Source of the DNA: Treponema sp. UBA937
Lineage (GTDB): Bacteria > Spirochaetota > Spirochaetia > Treponematales > Breznakiellaceae
Direction: 5' to 3'
Length of the DNA: 30,569 nucleotides
Assembly (NCBI GenBank): GCA_002293455.1
Contig: DBDH01000061.1
Coordinates: 13,810 to 44,378 of the forward strand
Each line of letters opens with the position of its first letter. The first letter of the stretch is position 1. Below, piece after piece: positions 7,558 to 16,390 of the stretch. The notes beneath the pieces are model-generated. The model ran no database searches. It was not told the origin of the DNA and worked only from the letters and a program-made list of their open reading frames with translations. The translations under genes and the position numbers were made by a program.

Positions 7558-8376
7558 ATGATCGAAAAAATGCACCTTCAAGTAATAGAACGTCCCGGCA
7601 GTGCCGCCAAATTGACCCCTTTTCTGCTGGAGCGGGGGCAGGCGAAAGGAACCGTTTTGATCTGTCCCGGCGGCGCTTACCGATGGGTCTCTCCGCGCGA
7701 GGGCGCCCCTGTCGCGGCTGCCTTTAACAAAGGCGGTTATCATGCTTTTGTGTTGGGTTATACCGTTCGCCAGGAAGAGGATGATCCGGACGCGGCTTTG
7801 TTAGGCACAAAGCCGCTGGCAGATGCCGCTTGGGCGATGGCTCATATTCGCGAACATTCAGGGGACTATGGTCTTGATCCCGATAAAATCGCGATCGGCG
7901 GCTTTTCCGCGGGCGGGCATCTTGCGGCGAGCCTTGGCGTGTACTGGCAGACCCCCTCATTTTTCAGGGGAGAAAAAGCGGCGGAGCTGTACCGCCCGAA
8001 CGCCCTTATTTTATGTTATGCAGTGTTAAGCGGAGGCGCGTACCGGCACGGCGGAAGTTTCCGGAATCTTGCCGAGGACAGCGTCAAAGGGCGCGCACCC
8101 TATTCCCTGGAGAACCATGTCAGTCATTTGACGCCGCCCGCCTTTCTTTGGCATACTTCCAACGATGAATCCGTGCCTGTGCAAAATTCACTGCTGTTTG
8201 CGGAAAAACTGGCTCTCTATGAGATTCCCTTTGAGCTGCATATTTTTCCGTATGGCTCTCATGGTCTCTCTCTGGCGACGCCCGAGGTTTCGGAGGCAAA
8301 GGAAAACCGTTCTCCTGACCCGCATGTTGCCCGCTGGATTGATCTGTGCGTTGAGTGGCTGGGGATTACGTTATAA
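7558..8376 (+). CDS. Alpha/beta-hydrolase esterase, BD-FAE/acetylesterase type
   Basis: A 272-residue serine hydrolase that probably removes acetyl or other ester groups from plant polysaccharide fragments. The triad is visible: Ser117 in GGFSAGG, Asp203 in HTSNDESVPVQ, and His235 in PYGSHGLSLA. The oxyanion-hole segment is CPGGAYRW (residues 36-43). There is no signal peptide, so it should act in the cytoplasm on imported oligomers. No Shine-Dalgarno precedes the ATG at 7558 or the one at 7570; the promoter spacing suggests a leaderless message. Its place in a pectin block supports a pectin-related substrate, but xylan-type esters are equally possible. Confidence 0.8.
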   Translation: MIEKMHLQVIERPGSAAKLTPFLLERGQAKGTVLICPGGAYRWVSPREGAPVAAAFNKGGYHAFVLGYTVRQEEDDPDAALLGTKPLADAAWAMAHIREHSGDYGLDPDKIAIGGFSAGGHLAASLGVYWQTPSFFRGEKAAELYRPNALILCYAVLSGGAYRHGGSFRNLAEDSVKGRAPYSLENHVSHLTPPAFLWHTSNDESVPVQNSLLFAEKLALYEIPFELHIFPYGSHGLSLATPEVSEAKENRSPDPHVARWIDLCVEWLGITL

Positions 8377-8449
8377 AGATTGCGTCGGGTAGTTGGATCG
8401 TTGTGAAAAACAATATTCATTGCTTTGCCGAACTGAATTCATACACCTA

Positions 8450-8656
8450 TTACACCAGTTGAATAAAATCTTCGGGATGTTTTTCGTGATGTTTTCGGCC
8501 ATCTGTCACCCATTTTTTTTCTTCATCGGTTAAATTATTTTCTATACCGGTTTCGTCAGCAAGGAAAGATAAAAGCGGTTCTACAGAAGAAAGACAATTA
8601 TCCGGAATTATATCGATAAATGAGTGTAATTTTTTTCTTATCGTTACCGTTTTCAT
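8450..8656 (-). CDS. Antitoxin-like protein of a RelE-type toxin-antitoxin pair
   Basis: A 68-residue acidic protein directly after the toxin gene, with a two-base gap. The N terminus (MKTVTIRKKLHSFIDIIP) resembles the DNA-binding end of small antitoxins. The C-terminal stretch around EEKKWVTDGRKHHEKHPED is the type of tail that wraps the toxin. AAGGGGC precedes the ATG and lies within the toxin stop region, so translation is likely coupled. The exact antitoxin family is not recognised; the assignment leans on its neighbour. Confidence 0.7.
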   Translation of the reverse strand: MKTVTIRKKLHSFIDIIPDNCLSSVEPLLSFLADETGIENNLTDEEKKWVTDGRKHHEKHPEDFIQLV

Positions 8657-8658
8657 GT

Positions 8659-8913
8659 TTAGCCCCTTTTGTTTGCTTGCCCTCTTGGTGCGATTTTATA
8701 AACGATTATTTCGGTTTCGGAAATATCAAACAAAATTCTATAATCACCAATACGCCGCCTGAATCCGTTTTCGCCTTGTAATTTTTCGATGTCACCTGAC
8801 GGCGGTTTGTCAGCTAAATCTTTCAAAGCATTGTAAATACGGTGTTTTATAACCGTATCTAAACTTTCAAGATATTTTGCGGCTTTCTTTTCTAAAACAA
8901 CTCTCATCCCCAT
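8659..8913 (-). CDS. RelE/ParE-family toxin (probable mRNA interferase)
   Basis: An 84-residue RelE-fold protein. LEKKAAKYLESLD at the start and FRRRIGDYRILFDISETEII in the second half are the characteristic helix and strand motifs, with the Arg/Tyr positions of RelE-type ribosome-dependent nucleases. The toxin gene comes first, as in higBA, rather than the usual antitoxin-first order. The start could be ATG 8913 or ATG 8907; neither has a good ribosome binding site. TATAAT lies just upstream of both on the minus strand, without a convincing -35 hexamer. Confidence 0.82.
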   Translation of the reverse strand: MGMRVVLEKKAAKYLESLDTVIKHRIYNALKDLADKPPSGDIEKLQGENGFRRRIGDYRILFDISETEIIVYKIAPRGQANKRG

Positions 8914-9011
8914 TATATGGCATTGATATGTTTTTTGCTTTAGTTATTCAGAAAATAGTTGTATTATCCGCGAATACAACAAGACCGCCCAAAAGAGGCT
9001 TCAATCTGTAG

Positions 9012-9044
9012 GGCTTGTTGCAAAACTGGAATTTTGCAACAGCC
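9012..9044. repeat. Palindromic repeat, TTGCAAAA family
   Basis: GTTGCAAAA (9017-9025) pairs with TTTTGCAAC (9032-9040) around CTGGAA, and the stem extends with GGCT/AGCC. It belongs with the hairpins at 21201-21243, 21304-21343 and 21391-21421. It lies after the kdgK stop codon and may end that transcript. Confidence 0.55.
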
Positions 9045-9078
9045 TCTGTATTCTCAAAAAACTTGAAATCCCCTTGTT

Positions 9079-10101
9079 CTACCGCTGAACGCGTCCTGAA
9101 CCGTCGCCCCCGGCGAGTTTGCTTACCTCGTCAACGCTGACAAGGTTGAAGTCTCCCTCGATGCTGTGCTTGAGACAGCTTGCGGCAACCGCGAATTCGA
9201 TACTTTTCTGAGCGTCCATCCCCATGAGGCTGGCGTAGATGAGTCCGCCGCCGAAACTGTCGCCGCCGCCGACACGGTCAACGATATGTACGGCGTATTT
9301 CTTGGAGAAATAGTAATTCTCTCCATCGTAGAGCATCGCCGCCCAGTTGTTGTCGTTTGCGGAGATCGATTCTCGCAGGGTGATGGCAACTTTCTTGAAA
9401 CCGAATTTGTCCGCCAGAGTTTTGGCAACCTCTTTGTAACCGTCATGATTGATGGTTCCCGATGTTACATCGGAGTTTTTCGCGTGGATGCCGAAAACAT
9501 CGGAAGCGTCCTCTTCGTTGGCGATACAGACATCGACATATTCCATAAGCCCCGCCATTACCTGCCCCGCCTTCTCCTTGCTCCAGAGATTTTTGCGGTA
9601 GTTCAGGTCGCAGGAAACAGTGATATTCTTTGCCTTCGCCTTTTTGCAGGCATCAAGACAGATTTCGGCAACGGTGTCCCCCAGCGCCGGAGTTATACCG
9701 GTAAAGTGGAACCACTCTACGCCGTCGAATATCTTATCCCAGTCAAAATCAGCGGCGGTCGCCGCGGCAATCGAGGAACCTGCCCGGTCATAGATAACCT
9801 TTGACGGACGCTGGGAAGCTCCCTTTTCCAGAAAATAAATGCCGACCCTGTCGCCGCCTCTCGCAATCTTTGACGTATCGACACCATATTGGCGGAGCTT
9901 GTTCACCGCGGACTGTCCGATTTCGTGCTTGGGCAGCTTGGTAACAAAAGCTGCGTCACAGCCGTAGTTGGCGAGGGACACCGCAACGTTTGCTTCGCCG
10001 CCGCCGTAAGTGGCTCCCAAAGTTTCGGCCTGAACGAAGCGTGTATATCCTTCCGGCGCAAGGCGGAGCATGATCTCTCCAAAAGTAACAATCTTTTTCA
10101 T
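9079..10101 (-). CDS. kdgK: 2-keto-3-deoxygluconate kinase (PfkB family)
   Basis: Phosphorylates KDG to KDPG with ATP in the cytoplasm. This is a 340-residue ribokinase-fold protein. The start VTFGEIMLRLAPEG and the glycine-rich GGGEANVAVSLANYG are the sugar-binding signatures. The ATP/catalytic motif near the C terminus is DRVGGGDSFGGG, where the last Asp is the catalytic base. AAGGAGAA precedes the ATG at 10101. It lies 68 bases downstream of the KDPG aldolase gene on the same strand, so the pair forms the lower half of uronate breakdown. Another PfkB sugar kinase is possible by sequence alone; the neighbour makes KdgK the best call. Confidence 0.9.
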   Translation of the reverse strand: MKKIVTFGEIMLRLAPEGYTRFVQAETLGATYGGGEANVAVSLANYGCDAAFVTKLPKHEIGQSAVNKLRQYGVDTSKIARGGDRVGIYFLEKGASQRPSKVIYDRAGSSIAAATAADFDWDKIFDGVEWFHFTGITPALGDTVAEICLDACKKAKAKNITVSCDLNYRKNLWSKEKAGQVMAGLMEYVDVCIANEEDASDVFGIHAKNSDVTSGTINHDGYKEVAKTLADKFGFKKVAITLRESISANDNNWAAMLYDGENYYFSKKYAVHIVDRVGGGDSFGGGLIYASLMGMDAQKSIEFAVAASCLKHSIEGDFNLVSVDEVSKLAGGDGSGRVQR

Positions 10102-10169
10102 TCTGCAATTCTCCTTCTATATAAATACGCAAACATTGAATTATACGTCAAAACTGATTCAGCGGTTCC

Positions 10170-11132
10170 CTATCTCTGTACCAGATGAATCGCAAATCCC
10201 GCGATCTCATCGGTGAGATAGATGGCTTTCAGTTTGCCCTTAGCATCGGTCTTGGCGGAATCCTTCCTAAAGGTGAAGCCGCTCCGTTCGAGACATGCCT
10301 GTGCCCGGAGGATGCTGTTGGTGCTGATGGCGATGTGTCCGTTTGCGCCGAGGTAGGGTGACTTCATCAGCTCCACATACTCTCCCGCGAATACGGAACT
10401 GTTCCCTTCTTTCGATTCAAAACCGAACATGGTTTCAAACAGTTTCGCGGCCTTAAGCGCCGATTCCTCGTTTGCGCCGTTTATCCCGATATGGGCAAGG
10501 GAGAATCCCAGCACATTTTGAAGAGCCTGACGGCAGAGTTTAGTAATTTCGTCGAATTTTCCTTCATTAATAAGATCCGCGGACACCATCCAGGAACCGC
10601 CGCAGGCAAGAATCTTCTCGAAAGAAAGGTATTTCACAATATTGTTCGCGTTGATTCCTCCGGTCGGCATAAATTTGAGAGAAGAGTAGGGGGCGGAAAT
10701 CGCCTTGATATACTCCAGGCCCCCCGCCTGTTCCGCGGGAAAGAATTTGACCACATCAAGACCGAATTCCAGAGCGGTTTCAATATCGCTCGGATTGGCG
10801 CACCCGGGGGTAACCGGAATATTCTTCTTTATACAATACTCCACGACCTTTGGATTAAGTCCGGGGCTGACGATGAATTTCGCCCCCGCGTCAACGGCGC
10901 GGTCAACCTGTTCGGTAGTCAGCACGGTTCCCGCACCCGCAAGAATATCCGGGGTTTCCCTGGAGATCCGCCGGATCGCTTCCTCCCCCTGGGCTGTGCG
11001 GAAGGTCACCTCCGCGCAGGGAATTCCCCCCGCAATGAGCGCCTTTGCCAGAGGAACAGCTTTTTCCACATCATCAATCTTGATAACAGGAACAATACCG
11101 ATTTTTTCAATCTCTTCAAGAACTGGGTGCAT
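10170..11132 (-). CDS. kdgA: KDPG aldolase fused to a C-terminal VOC (glyoxalase-fold) domain
   Basis: Splits KDPG into pyruvate and glyceraldehyde-3-phosphate. Residues 1-210 are a complete class I aldolase: Glu41 and Arg45 in CAEVTFRT, the Schiff-base Lys129 in VVKFFPAEQ, and the phosphate-binding MPTGGIN. Normal aldolases stop near residue 210. Here about 105 more residues follow, from AHIGINGANEESALKAAKLF to FAIHLVQR, with the strand-helix pattern of the VOC superfamily (glyoxalase I/dioxygenase fold). The extra domain may bind a ligand or metal or stabilise the enzyme. The start at ATG 11132 is preferred over 11138 because AAGGA is better spaced. First gene of the kdgA-kdgK unit. Confidence 0.9.
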   Translation of the reverse strand: MHPVLEEIEKIGIVPVIKIDDVEKAVPLAKALIAGGIPCAEVTFRTAQGEEAIRRISRETPDILAGAGTVLTTEQVDRAVDAGAKFIVSPGLNPKVVEYCIKKNIPVTPGCANPSDIETALEFGLDVVKFFPAEQAGGLEYIKAISAPYSSLKFMPTGGINANNIVKYLSFEKILACGGSWMVSADLINEGKFDEITKLCRQALQNVLGFSLAHIGINGANEESALKAAKLFETMFGFESKEGNSSVFAGEYVELMKSPYLGANGHIAISTNSILRAQACLERSGFTFRKDSAKTDAKGKLKAIYLTDEIAGFAIHLVQR

Positions 11133-11427
11133 ACTCATTCCTTCTATAAATATATAATATAACCCCTCATTAAGGGTTGAGATAATCTATCTTCGTTTAT
11201 ACTGCATTTTCCTCAAAAAAAGCAGACCGGAATTTGTATTTTTCATACCTTTGTATATGAAAAAGTAACACTATCATATAATAATATGATATAATATTAG
11301 TCTTATGATACAACATGGTAAAGATGCTTGCGACAAGACTGTTCTCAAAGGAATAAGTCGGAAAAATCCAATAAGGAGCCAGCATTTTACACCTAATCTA
11401 CAGTATCATGATGAGTGAGGTGAATGA
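11133..11427. promoter_or_regulatory. Divergent regulatory region between kdgA and the importer genes
   Basis: This 295-base region separates the kdgA-kdgK unit from the oppositely oriented ABC importer operon. It contains AACCC-N8-GGGTT (11161-11178), close to the kdgA start, and an inverted repeat ATCATAT-AATA-ATATGAT (11273-11290). Two TATAAT sequences overlap the latter (11277-11282 and 11290-11295). No -35 hexamer is convincing. These are candidate operators for common control. Confidence 0.4.
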
Positions 11428-12360
11428 ATGGAGATGAAAGCTGCGATTTCTAGAAAAGGACAGTTGAGCAGAGATATACGCCGTCACACGTCTGTGTATG
11501 CTCTCTTGGTGATTCCTTGTGTGTTTTATCTGGTCTTCAGATATCTGCCCATATGGAATGGTCAGATTGCTTTCAAGGATTTTATGCCCCGTGAAGGCGT
11601 ACTTGGAAGCCGTTGGGTCGGATTGGAACATTTTAGGACCTTTATCAATTCATTTTATTTCTGGGAACTGTTGCGCAATACACTGTTCTACAGTTTTGGA
11701 AAATTGATATTCAGTGTTCCTATGGCGATCCTCCTTGCGGTCGTATTGTATGAATGTATGCGGCCGAAACTGGCGCGTTTTGTTCAAACCCTTGCGTATC
11801 TGCCGCACTTCCTTTCTTGGGTTATCATGTATGGTATTATACTTGCCTTGTTTGCTCCCGGAGACGGTATTATCAATGATATGATAAAAGCACTGGGCGG
11901 TGAACCTGTTGCTTTTTTATCAAATACCAGCACATTCCCTTGGCTGGTTATATTCTCTGATACATGGAAAGAAATGGGATGGAGCGCGATCATCTTTATC
12001 GCGGCTCTTATGGCGATAGATCCTACTCTGTACGAAGCCGCAATGGCTGAAGGCGCGAACGCGGTTCAGCGGGTATGGTTTATCACCCTGCCGTCGATAA
12101 GACCTGTTATTGTTATGGTCGTACTGCTCAGACTTGGAACTATCCTTGACGCGGGCTTTAATCAGTTGTTTATGTTGTACTCAACTCCGGTATATAGTGT
12201 CGGAGATATCATTGATACCTGGGTGTACCGTCAAGGTTTGCTTAACTTCCAGTTTGCCTTGGCAACAGCGGTCGGTATCTTTAAGGGTGTTATCGGTATG
12301 TTGCTTCTGGTGTCATCGAACTGGCTCGTGAAGCGTGTTTCTGATTCTTCTCTTTTCTAG
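11428..12360 (+). CDS. ABC sugar importer permease, LplB type
   Basis: An inner-membrane subunit of an oligosaccharide importer (CUT1 family). The 310-residue protein has about six membrane helices, starting at YALLVIPCVFYLVFRYLPIW. The EAA loop that contacts the ATPase is clear: YEAAMAEGANAVQRVWFITL. It closely follows the LplB pattern of importers for uronate-rich oligosaccharides. GAGGTGA lies upstream of the ATG. It starts a three-gene operon with the second permease and the binding protein. No ATPase gene is present; such importers commonly share an MsmX-type ATPase encoded elsewhere. Confidence 0.9.
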   Translation: MEMKAAISRKGQLSRDIRRHTSVYALLVIPCVFYLVFRYLPIWNGQIAFKDFMPREGVLGSRWVGLEHFRTFINSFYFWELLRNTLFYSFGKLIFSVPMAILLAVVLYECMRPKLARFVQTLAYLPHFLSWVIMYGIILALFAPGDGIINDMIKALGGEPVAFLSNTSTFPWLVIFSDTWKEMGWSAIIFIAALMAIDPTLYEAAMAEGANAVQRVWFITLPSIRPVIVMVVLLRLGTILDAGFNQLFMLYSTPVYSVGDIIDTWVYRQGLLNFQFALATAVGIFKGVIGMLLLVSSNWLVKRVSDSSLF

Positions 12361-12372
12361 GAGTGTGTGATA

Positions 12373-13326
12373 ATGGCAAGTAATATAAAAGACACCGAAG
12401 CACGGCTTACCTTAAAAGGAACCGCGGAACGGCTTGCGATAAAACGGAATGCGGCCCTGTTTACCAAGGGCGACCGTTTGTTTTATCGTATTATAGATGT
12501 TTTTCTGATTCTAATTTTAATCCTTATAGCTGTTCCTATGTGGGGTACCATAACCCTTTCATTTAGACCGAACGATTTTATCGGGACAACTCTTGAGGGT
12601 ATGTTTCTCGCTCCTTGGAGATGGTCCACCGCCGCGTATGAGGCTCTTCTCGGCAATAACGGCTTTTTGAATGCTTTTATTAACAGTCTTAAGATTCTTG
12701 TGGGCGGTGTCGTCACGGCGCTTTTTCTTACAATTCCCTTCGCATACGCGCTTTCGGTAAAATCACTGCCGGGACGTAAGATTTTTAACGTATTTCTTTT
12801 AATACCGTATCTGTTTAATGTCGGGATGATCCCTATGTATCTGGTTGTGCAGCGCCTGGGCCTTATAAATCATCTGGTTGCGATATTCCTTCCCGGCGCT
12901 CTGAATACCTATAACTGTCTGATTATGCGCAAGTTTTTTGAAGGTATCCCTGATGAACTCAAGGAATCGGCGCGTATAGACGGCGCGTCCGAAGTGTCTG
13001 TTCTTATGCGTATCATCCTGCCCCTGTCCAAGCCGATCATCATGACCATCGGTTTGTACTATGGAGTTGCCTTCTGGAATGACTTTTTTCATGCCATGTT
13101 GTATATAAATAACAACAACCTGCAGCCCCTGCCGATCCTGCTCCGTAATATCCTCATGGCCAGCGGTATGAACGAGTTTGTTGAGGTAAGCGCTTTCGGC
13201 AATGCGCCGATTGCCGCGATAAAGGCGGCGAGTTCGTTCATGGCAGCCATTCCGATGATAATCGCTTATCCGTTTATTCAGAGGTTTTTTACCAAGGGAA
13301 CCCTCCTTGGCAGCGTCAAGGGATGA
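12373..13326 (+). CDS. ABC sugar importer permease, YtcP type
   Basis: The second membrane subunit of the importer, 317 residues, with about six helices and an EAA loop (LKESARIDGASEVSVLMRII). Its C-terminal end RFFTKGTLLGSVKG is the hallmark of the YtcP/LplC group, which pairs with LplB-type permeases. The ribosome binding site AGGAG (12359-12363) overlaps the stop codon of the first permease, so the two are tightly coupled. ATG 12373 is chosen over GTG 12367 because of its 9-base spacing from that site. Confidence 0.9.
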   Translation: MASNIKDTEARLTLKGTAERLAIKRNAALFTKGDRLFYRIIDVFLILILILIAVPMWGTITLSFRPNDFIGTTLEGMFLAPWRWSTAAYEALLGNNGFLNAFINSLKILVGGVVTALFLTIPFAYALSVKSLPGRKIFNVFLLIPYLFNVGMIPMYLVVQRLGLINHLVAIFLPGALNTYNCLIMRKFFEGIPDELKESARIDGASEVSVLMRIILPLSKPIIMTIGLYYGVAFWNDFFHAMLYINNNNLQPLPILLRNILMASGMNEFVEVSAFGNAPIAAIKAASSFMAAIPMIIAYPFIQRFFTKGTLLGSVKG

Positions 13327-13336
13327 TTTTTGAGGG

Positions 13337-13416
13337 ATTTATAAATGTTGGGTATTTATAAATGCAATTGTAAAACCTTTTTGGATTTTTGCGATTGTGT
13401 CTATATATATTATATA
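13337..13416 (+). promoter_or_regulatory. Direct repeat and possible internal promoter before the binding-protein gene
   Basis: ATTTATAAATG occurs twice (13337-13347 and 13354-13364), starting 17 bases apart. Downstream, TTGCGA (13389-13394) and TATATT (13411-13416) are 16 bases apart. An extra promoter here would fit the need for excess binding protein over permease. Confidence 0.35.
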
Positions 13417-13436
13417 TTTTTTCAGAGGAGAACAAT

Positions 13437-15020
13437 ATGAAGGAAAAAATGAAAGTCGTATTGGTATTGGCTTTAATGCTCTGCATGACAGTACCAATGT
13501 TTGCCGGAGGCGGTCAGCAGCAAACAACAGCAGGCGCTGCATCTGCCGACCCTGTGATAATCGAACTCTGGTACGGAGCCGCCGTTACCGAAGCCGGACC
13601 GCCCCCCGCTGACTGGGCAGTACTCAAGCTCATCAGGGACAAGCTCAATATCGATTTGAGATTGACAGCTCTCCCTTCAAGTGAATCAGATCAGGACGTT
13701 AAGGTTAGCGCCGCTGCTGCCGCCAACAGTCTTCCCGACCTTTTCATGGTCCGCCGTGAAGTTTGGCCGAACCTGGTAAGGACCGGTCTTGTTGCTCCTG
13801 TGGATGAACTGTATGCTCTTATGCCTACCCGCACAAGAATCCAGTATGATGCGGACAGCATTGCGTTTACTACAATCAATGGTAAATCCTATGGTCTCGC
13901 TTCTCCTGGTTCAGTTGCCAGAAACGAAGGTATGTTGATCCGCAAAGATTGGCTCGACAAGCTCGGACTGCAGATTCCTGTAACTATCGATGATTACCTC
14001 AACGTAATGCGCGCGTTCACCTTTAATGACCCCGATGGAAACGGACGGGCCGACACTTATGGATACGGCGCGTTCATCGAAATCTTCAATCATGAAGAGG
14101 GTCTTGGACGGCGTATGAATAACTTCTTTGGTGCCTATGGTGTTCCTGGTACCTGGAATATGACAAAGGCGAACGCCGGTCTTAATGTCCGCAAACCTGC
14201 ATACTATGACGCTCTTGTTCTTATCAAGCGGATGGTTGATGAAAAGATTATCGATCCTAACTGGCTTTCTTATCAGAAAGACGATTTCCGCGCTGCATGG
14301 AAACAGGGCCGCTTTGGTATCATGTACGAGCAGAATGCTGCTTATGCCGCGGAAGCAAACTACGCTCCTTTTGACGCGAACTTTCCCAACGGTGAATGGG
14401 TTGTTATTGATGCGCCTAAGGGTCCTCAATTCCAGTCTGTCGGTGTATATACCCAGGCATACCGCATCTATGCTGTTTCTTCAAAAGCAATGGAAGCCGG
14501 AAAAGGTCCCGCTATTGCACGTCTGCTTGACTGGATGTCTTCTGACGAAGGTTACTTCCTCCTTGGCTGGGGTGAAAGAGGCGTAAATTATGTACTGGAC
14601 GCTAACGGCATTCCTACTGTAACGGGTCTCCCCGATCCTTCAAAGGGATTTACTTTGCCTGAGATGCAGCCTTATACACAGCTTCGCAATATGGTATTCT
14701 ATAATGGCGATGTTGAACTTGCAGCCCGCTATCCTACCTATAAAACCGCAACTTCCGGAAAAACCATGAGCGCTCTTACTGTTCTTCGTGACATGCAGGG
14801 CCGCCCTTGGACAGCTGCTGTTGGTTCTGATGCTCTGCCTAATCCGAACGCCGACCTTAAGCGTTTCTATGAGCAGGGTGTTGTTGAGTTTGTTACCGGA
14901 GCGCGCCAGCTTACCAGAGAAAACTGGAATGCATGGGTTGCCGAGTTTGATAGACTTGGCGGTGCTGACTGGGAGAAAGCAGGTATTGCCGCTGCGGAAG
15001 CTGCAAATTATCTTAAATAA
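13437..15020 (+). CDS. Extracellular solute-binding protein of the oligosaccharide importer, LplA type
   Basis: Captures the oligosaccharide and hands it to the two permeases. The 527-residue protein has a signal peptide (KMKVVLVLALMLCMTVPMFA) probably cut before GGGQQQ. The family-1 binding-protein fold includes SLPDLFMVRR and the calcium-like loop NDPDGNGRADTYGYG, common in LplA-type proteins. ATG 13437 is chosen because AGAGGAG (13424-13430) precedes it; a reading from 13389 would place extra residues before the signal peptide. The Cys in the signal region lacks a small residue before it, so lipidation is doubtful. Context favours pectin or rhamnogalacturonan fragments as substrate. Confidence 0.9.
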   Translation: MKEKMKVVLVLALMLCMTVPMFAGGGQQQTTAGAASADPVIIELWYGAAVTEAGPPPADWAVLKLIRDKLNIDLRLTALPSSESDQDVKVSAAAAANSLPDLFMVRREVWPNLVRTGLVAPVDELYALMPTRTRIQYDADSIAFTTINGKSYGLASPGSVARNEGMLIRKDWLDKLGLQIPVTIDDYLNVMRAFTFNDPDGNGRADTYGYGAFIEIFNHEEGLGRRMNNFFGAYGVPGTWNMTKANAGLNVRKPAYYDALVLIKRMVDEKIIDPNWLSYQKDDFRAAWKQGRFGIMYEQNAAYAAEANYAPFDANFPNGEWVVIDAPKGPQFQSVGVYTQAYRIYAVSSKAMEAGKGPAIARLLDWMSSDEGYFLLGWGERGVNYVLDANGIPTVTGLPDPSKGFTLPEMQPYTQLRNMVFYNGDVELAARYPTYKTATSGKTMSALTVLRDMQGRPWTAAVGSDALPNPNADLKRFYEQGVVEFVTGARQLTRENWNAWVAEFDRLGGADWEKAGIAAAEAANYLK

Positions 15021-15071
15021 GATGATTTGTATTATCTGAGAAAAAAGTATCTTAAAAAGTATCTTTAACGT

Positions 15072-15127
15072 AAAGAGGATACCTGTTTTTTCCGGGAACA
15101 TTCAGTTCTGGTGACAGTATCCTCTTT
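15072..15127 (+). terminator. Stem-loop after the binding-protein gene
   Basis: AAAGAGGATAC (15072-15082) pairs with GTATCCTCTTT (15117-15127), extended inward by CTGT/ACAG with one bulge. ATTTTATATT follows. It probably ends most importer transcripts, with some read-through into the GH105 gene 28 bases further on. Confidence 0.7.
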
Positions 15128-15154
15128 ATTTTATATTAAGGGTGGTTTTCTATT

Positions 15155-16306
15155 ATGGACGCAATTGATAAAACAAAATCCGTTTCTGAACGTATGGCTT
15201 TGTCCGTTATGAGCAGGTATAAACCGGAGCAGGTGAAGTGGCATTACGAGCATGGGCTCGTATTGCAGAGTATTTACGCCGTTGGAACTGCTGTGCAAAA
15301 CGCGCGGCCAAGCTGCGCTGACGAGTACCGCAACTGGGTAAAAATGATGTACGATACGAAGATCATGGATGACGGCCGTATCGATACCTACCGGGATACC
15401 GAATTTAATCTTGATCAGGTAAATCCCGGAAAAATGCTTTTTCAGCTGTATGCGGATACAAAGCAGGAAAAATACCGGACAGCGATGGACACATTGCGTG
15501 ATCAACTGCGAAACCATCCGAGAACAAAGACAAAGGGTTTTTGGCACAAGCAGATCTACCCGTGGCAGATGTGGCTCGACGGACTCTATATGCAGGGGCC
15601 TTTCTATGCGCAGTATATTGCGGAATTCGGCGACCCCTCCGAGTTTGAAGATTTGGCCCATCAGTTTATTTTGATGGAATCAAAAGCCCGTGACCCCGAA
15701 ACAGGACTGCTTTATCATGCTTGGGACGAATCCCATGAACAGCGCTGGTCAAATCCTGAAACAGGCTGTTCGCCTCATTTCTGGGGACGTGCCATGGGCT
15801 GGTACTGTATGGCTCTGTTGGATGCCCTCGATTTTATTCCCAGAACCGAAGCCTGTCAGAAATATGTTGATCAGCTGCTGGAAATCGCCGGCCGGCTCGT
15901 GACGGCTGTCCTGAAATATCAGGATGCTCAAAGCGGACTCTGGTATCAGGTGCTTGATCAGGGGGGAAGGGAAAAGAATTACCTTGAAAGCTCCGCTTCC
16001 TCCATGTTTGTACGCTTCTTGTATAAGATGCTCAACCGGGGATATGCCGCACCCTCGAATATCGCCGCGATTCGTGCCGCCGCCGACAAAGGCTATGAAG
16101 GTATTGTATCGCTTATGCTTAAGGAAGACGCGTCCGGAGAACTCCACCTGCACGGGATATGCAGCGTTGCCGGACTTGGGGGTACGCCCTACCGGGATGG
16201 TTCTTTTGCCTATTATGTCAGCGAACCCGTTGTTGCCGATGACTTTAAAGGGGTAGGTCCTTTTATCTTTGCCTCCCTTGAGAGAGAACAGCTTCTATCA
16301 AAATAG
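15155..16306 (+). CDS. Unsaturated glycuronyl hydrolase, glycoside hydrolase family 105 (YteR-like)
   Basis: Hydrolyses the unsaturated uronic acid from the end of lyase-made oligosaccharides; YteR-type enzymes act on unsaturated rhamnogalacturonan. It is 383 residues with no signal peptide, so it acts in the cytoplasm after import. The alpha6/alpha6-barrel landmarks are present: Asp142 in QMWLDGLYM corresponds to the catalytic Asp143 of YteR, followed by YHAWDES and HFWGRAMGWYCMALLDAL. It follows the importer genes and precedes a MATE gene. The GH88 family is related but less similar in these motifs. Confidence 0.9.
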   Translation: MDAIDKTKSVSERMALSVMSRYKPEQVKWHYEHGLVLQSIYAVGTAVQNARPSCADEYRNWVKMMYDTKIMDDGRIDTYRDTEFNLDQVNPGKMLFQLYADTKQEKYRTAMDTLRDQLRNHPRTKTKGFWHKQIYPWQMWLDGLYMQGPFYAQYIAEFGDPSEFEDLAHQFILMESKARDPETGLLYHAWDESHEQRWSNPETGCSPHFWGRAMGWYCMALLDALDFIPRTEACQKYVDQLLEIAGRLVTAVLKYQDAQSGLWYQVLDQGGREKNYLESSASSMFVRFLYKMLNRGYAAPSNIAAIRAAADKGYEGIVSLMLKEDASGELHLHGICSVAGLGGTPYRDGSFAYYVSEPVVADDFKGVGPFIFASLEREQLLSK

Positions 16307-16390
16307 GGTAATTAGTATTTACTATGGGGTATCGCTATTATTATTTCGGAAGCAGATAAAAAGAGGAGGACCTTTATCCTTGAAGGGGAC

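Noticed and set aside
13437..13500. Lipoprotein signal on the solute-binding protein
   Set aside because: The Cys in the signal region is preceded by Leu-Met-Leu with no small residue at -1, so it does not fit a lipobox.
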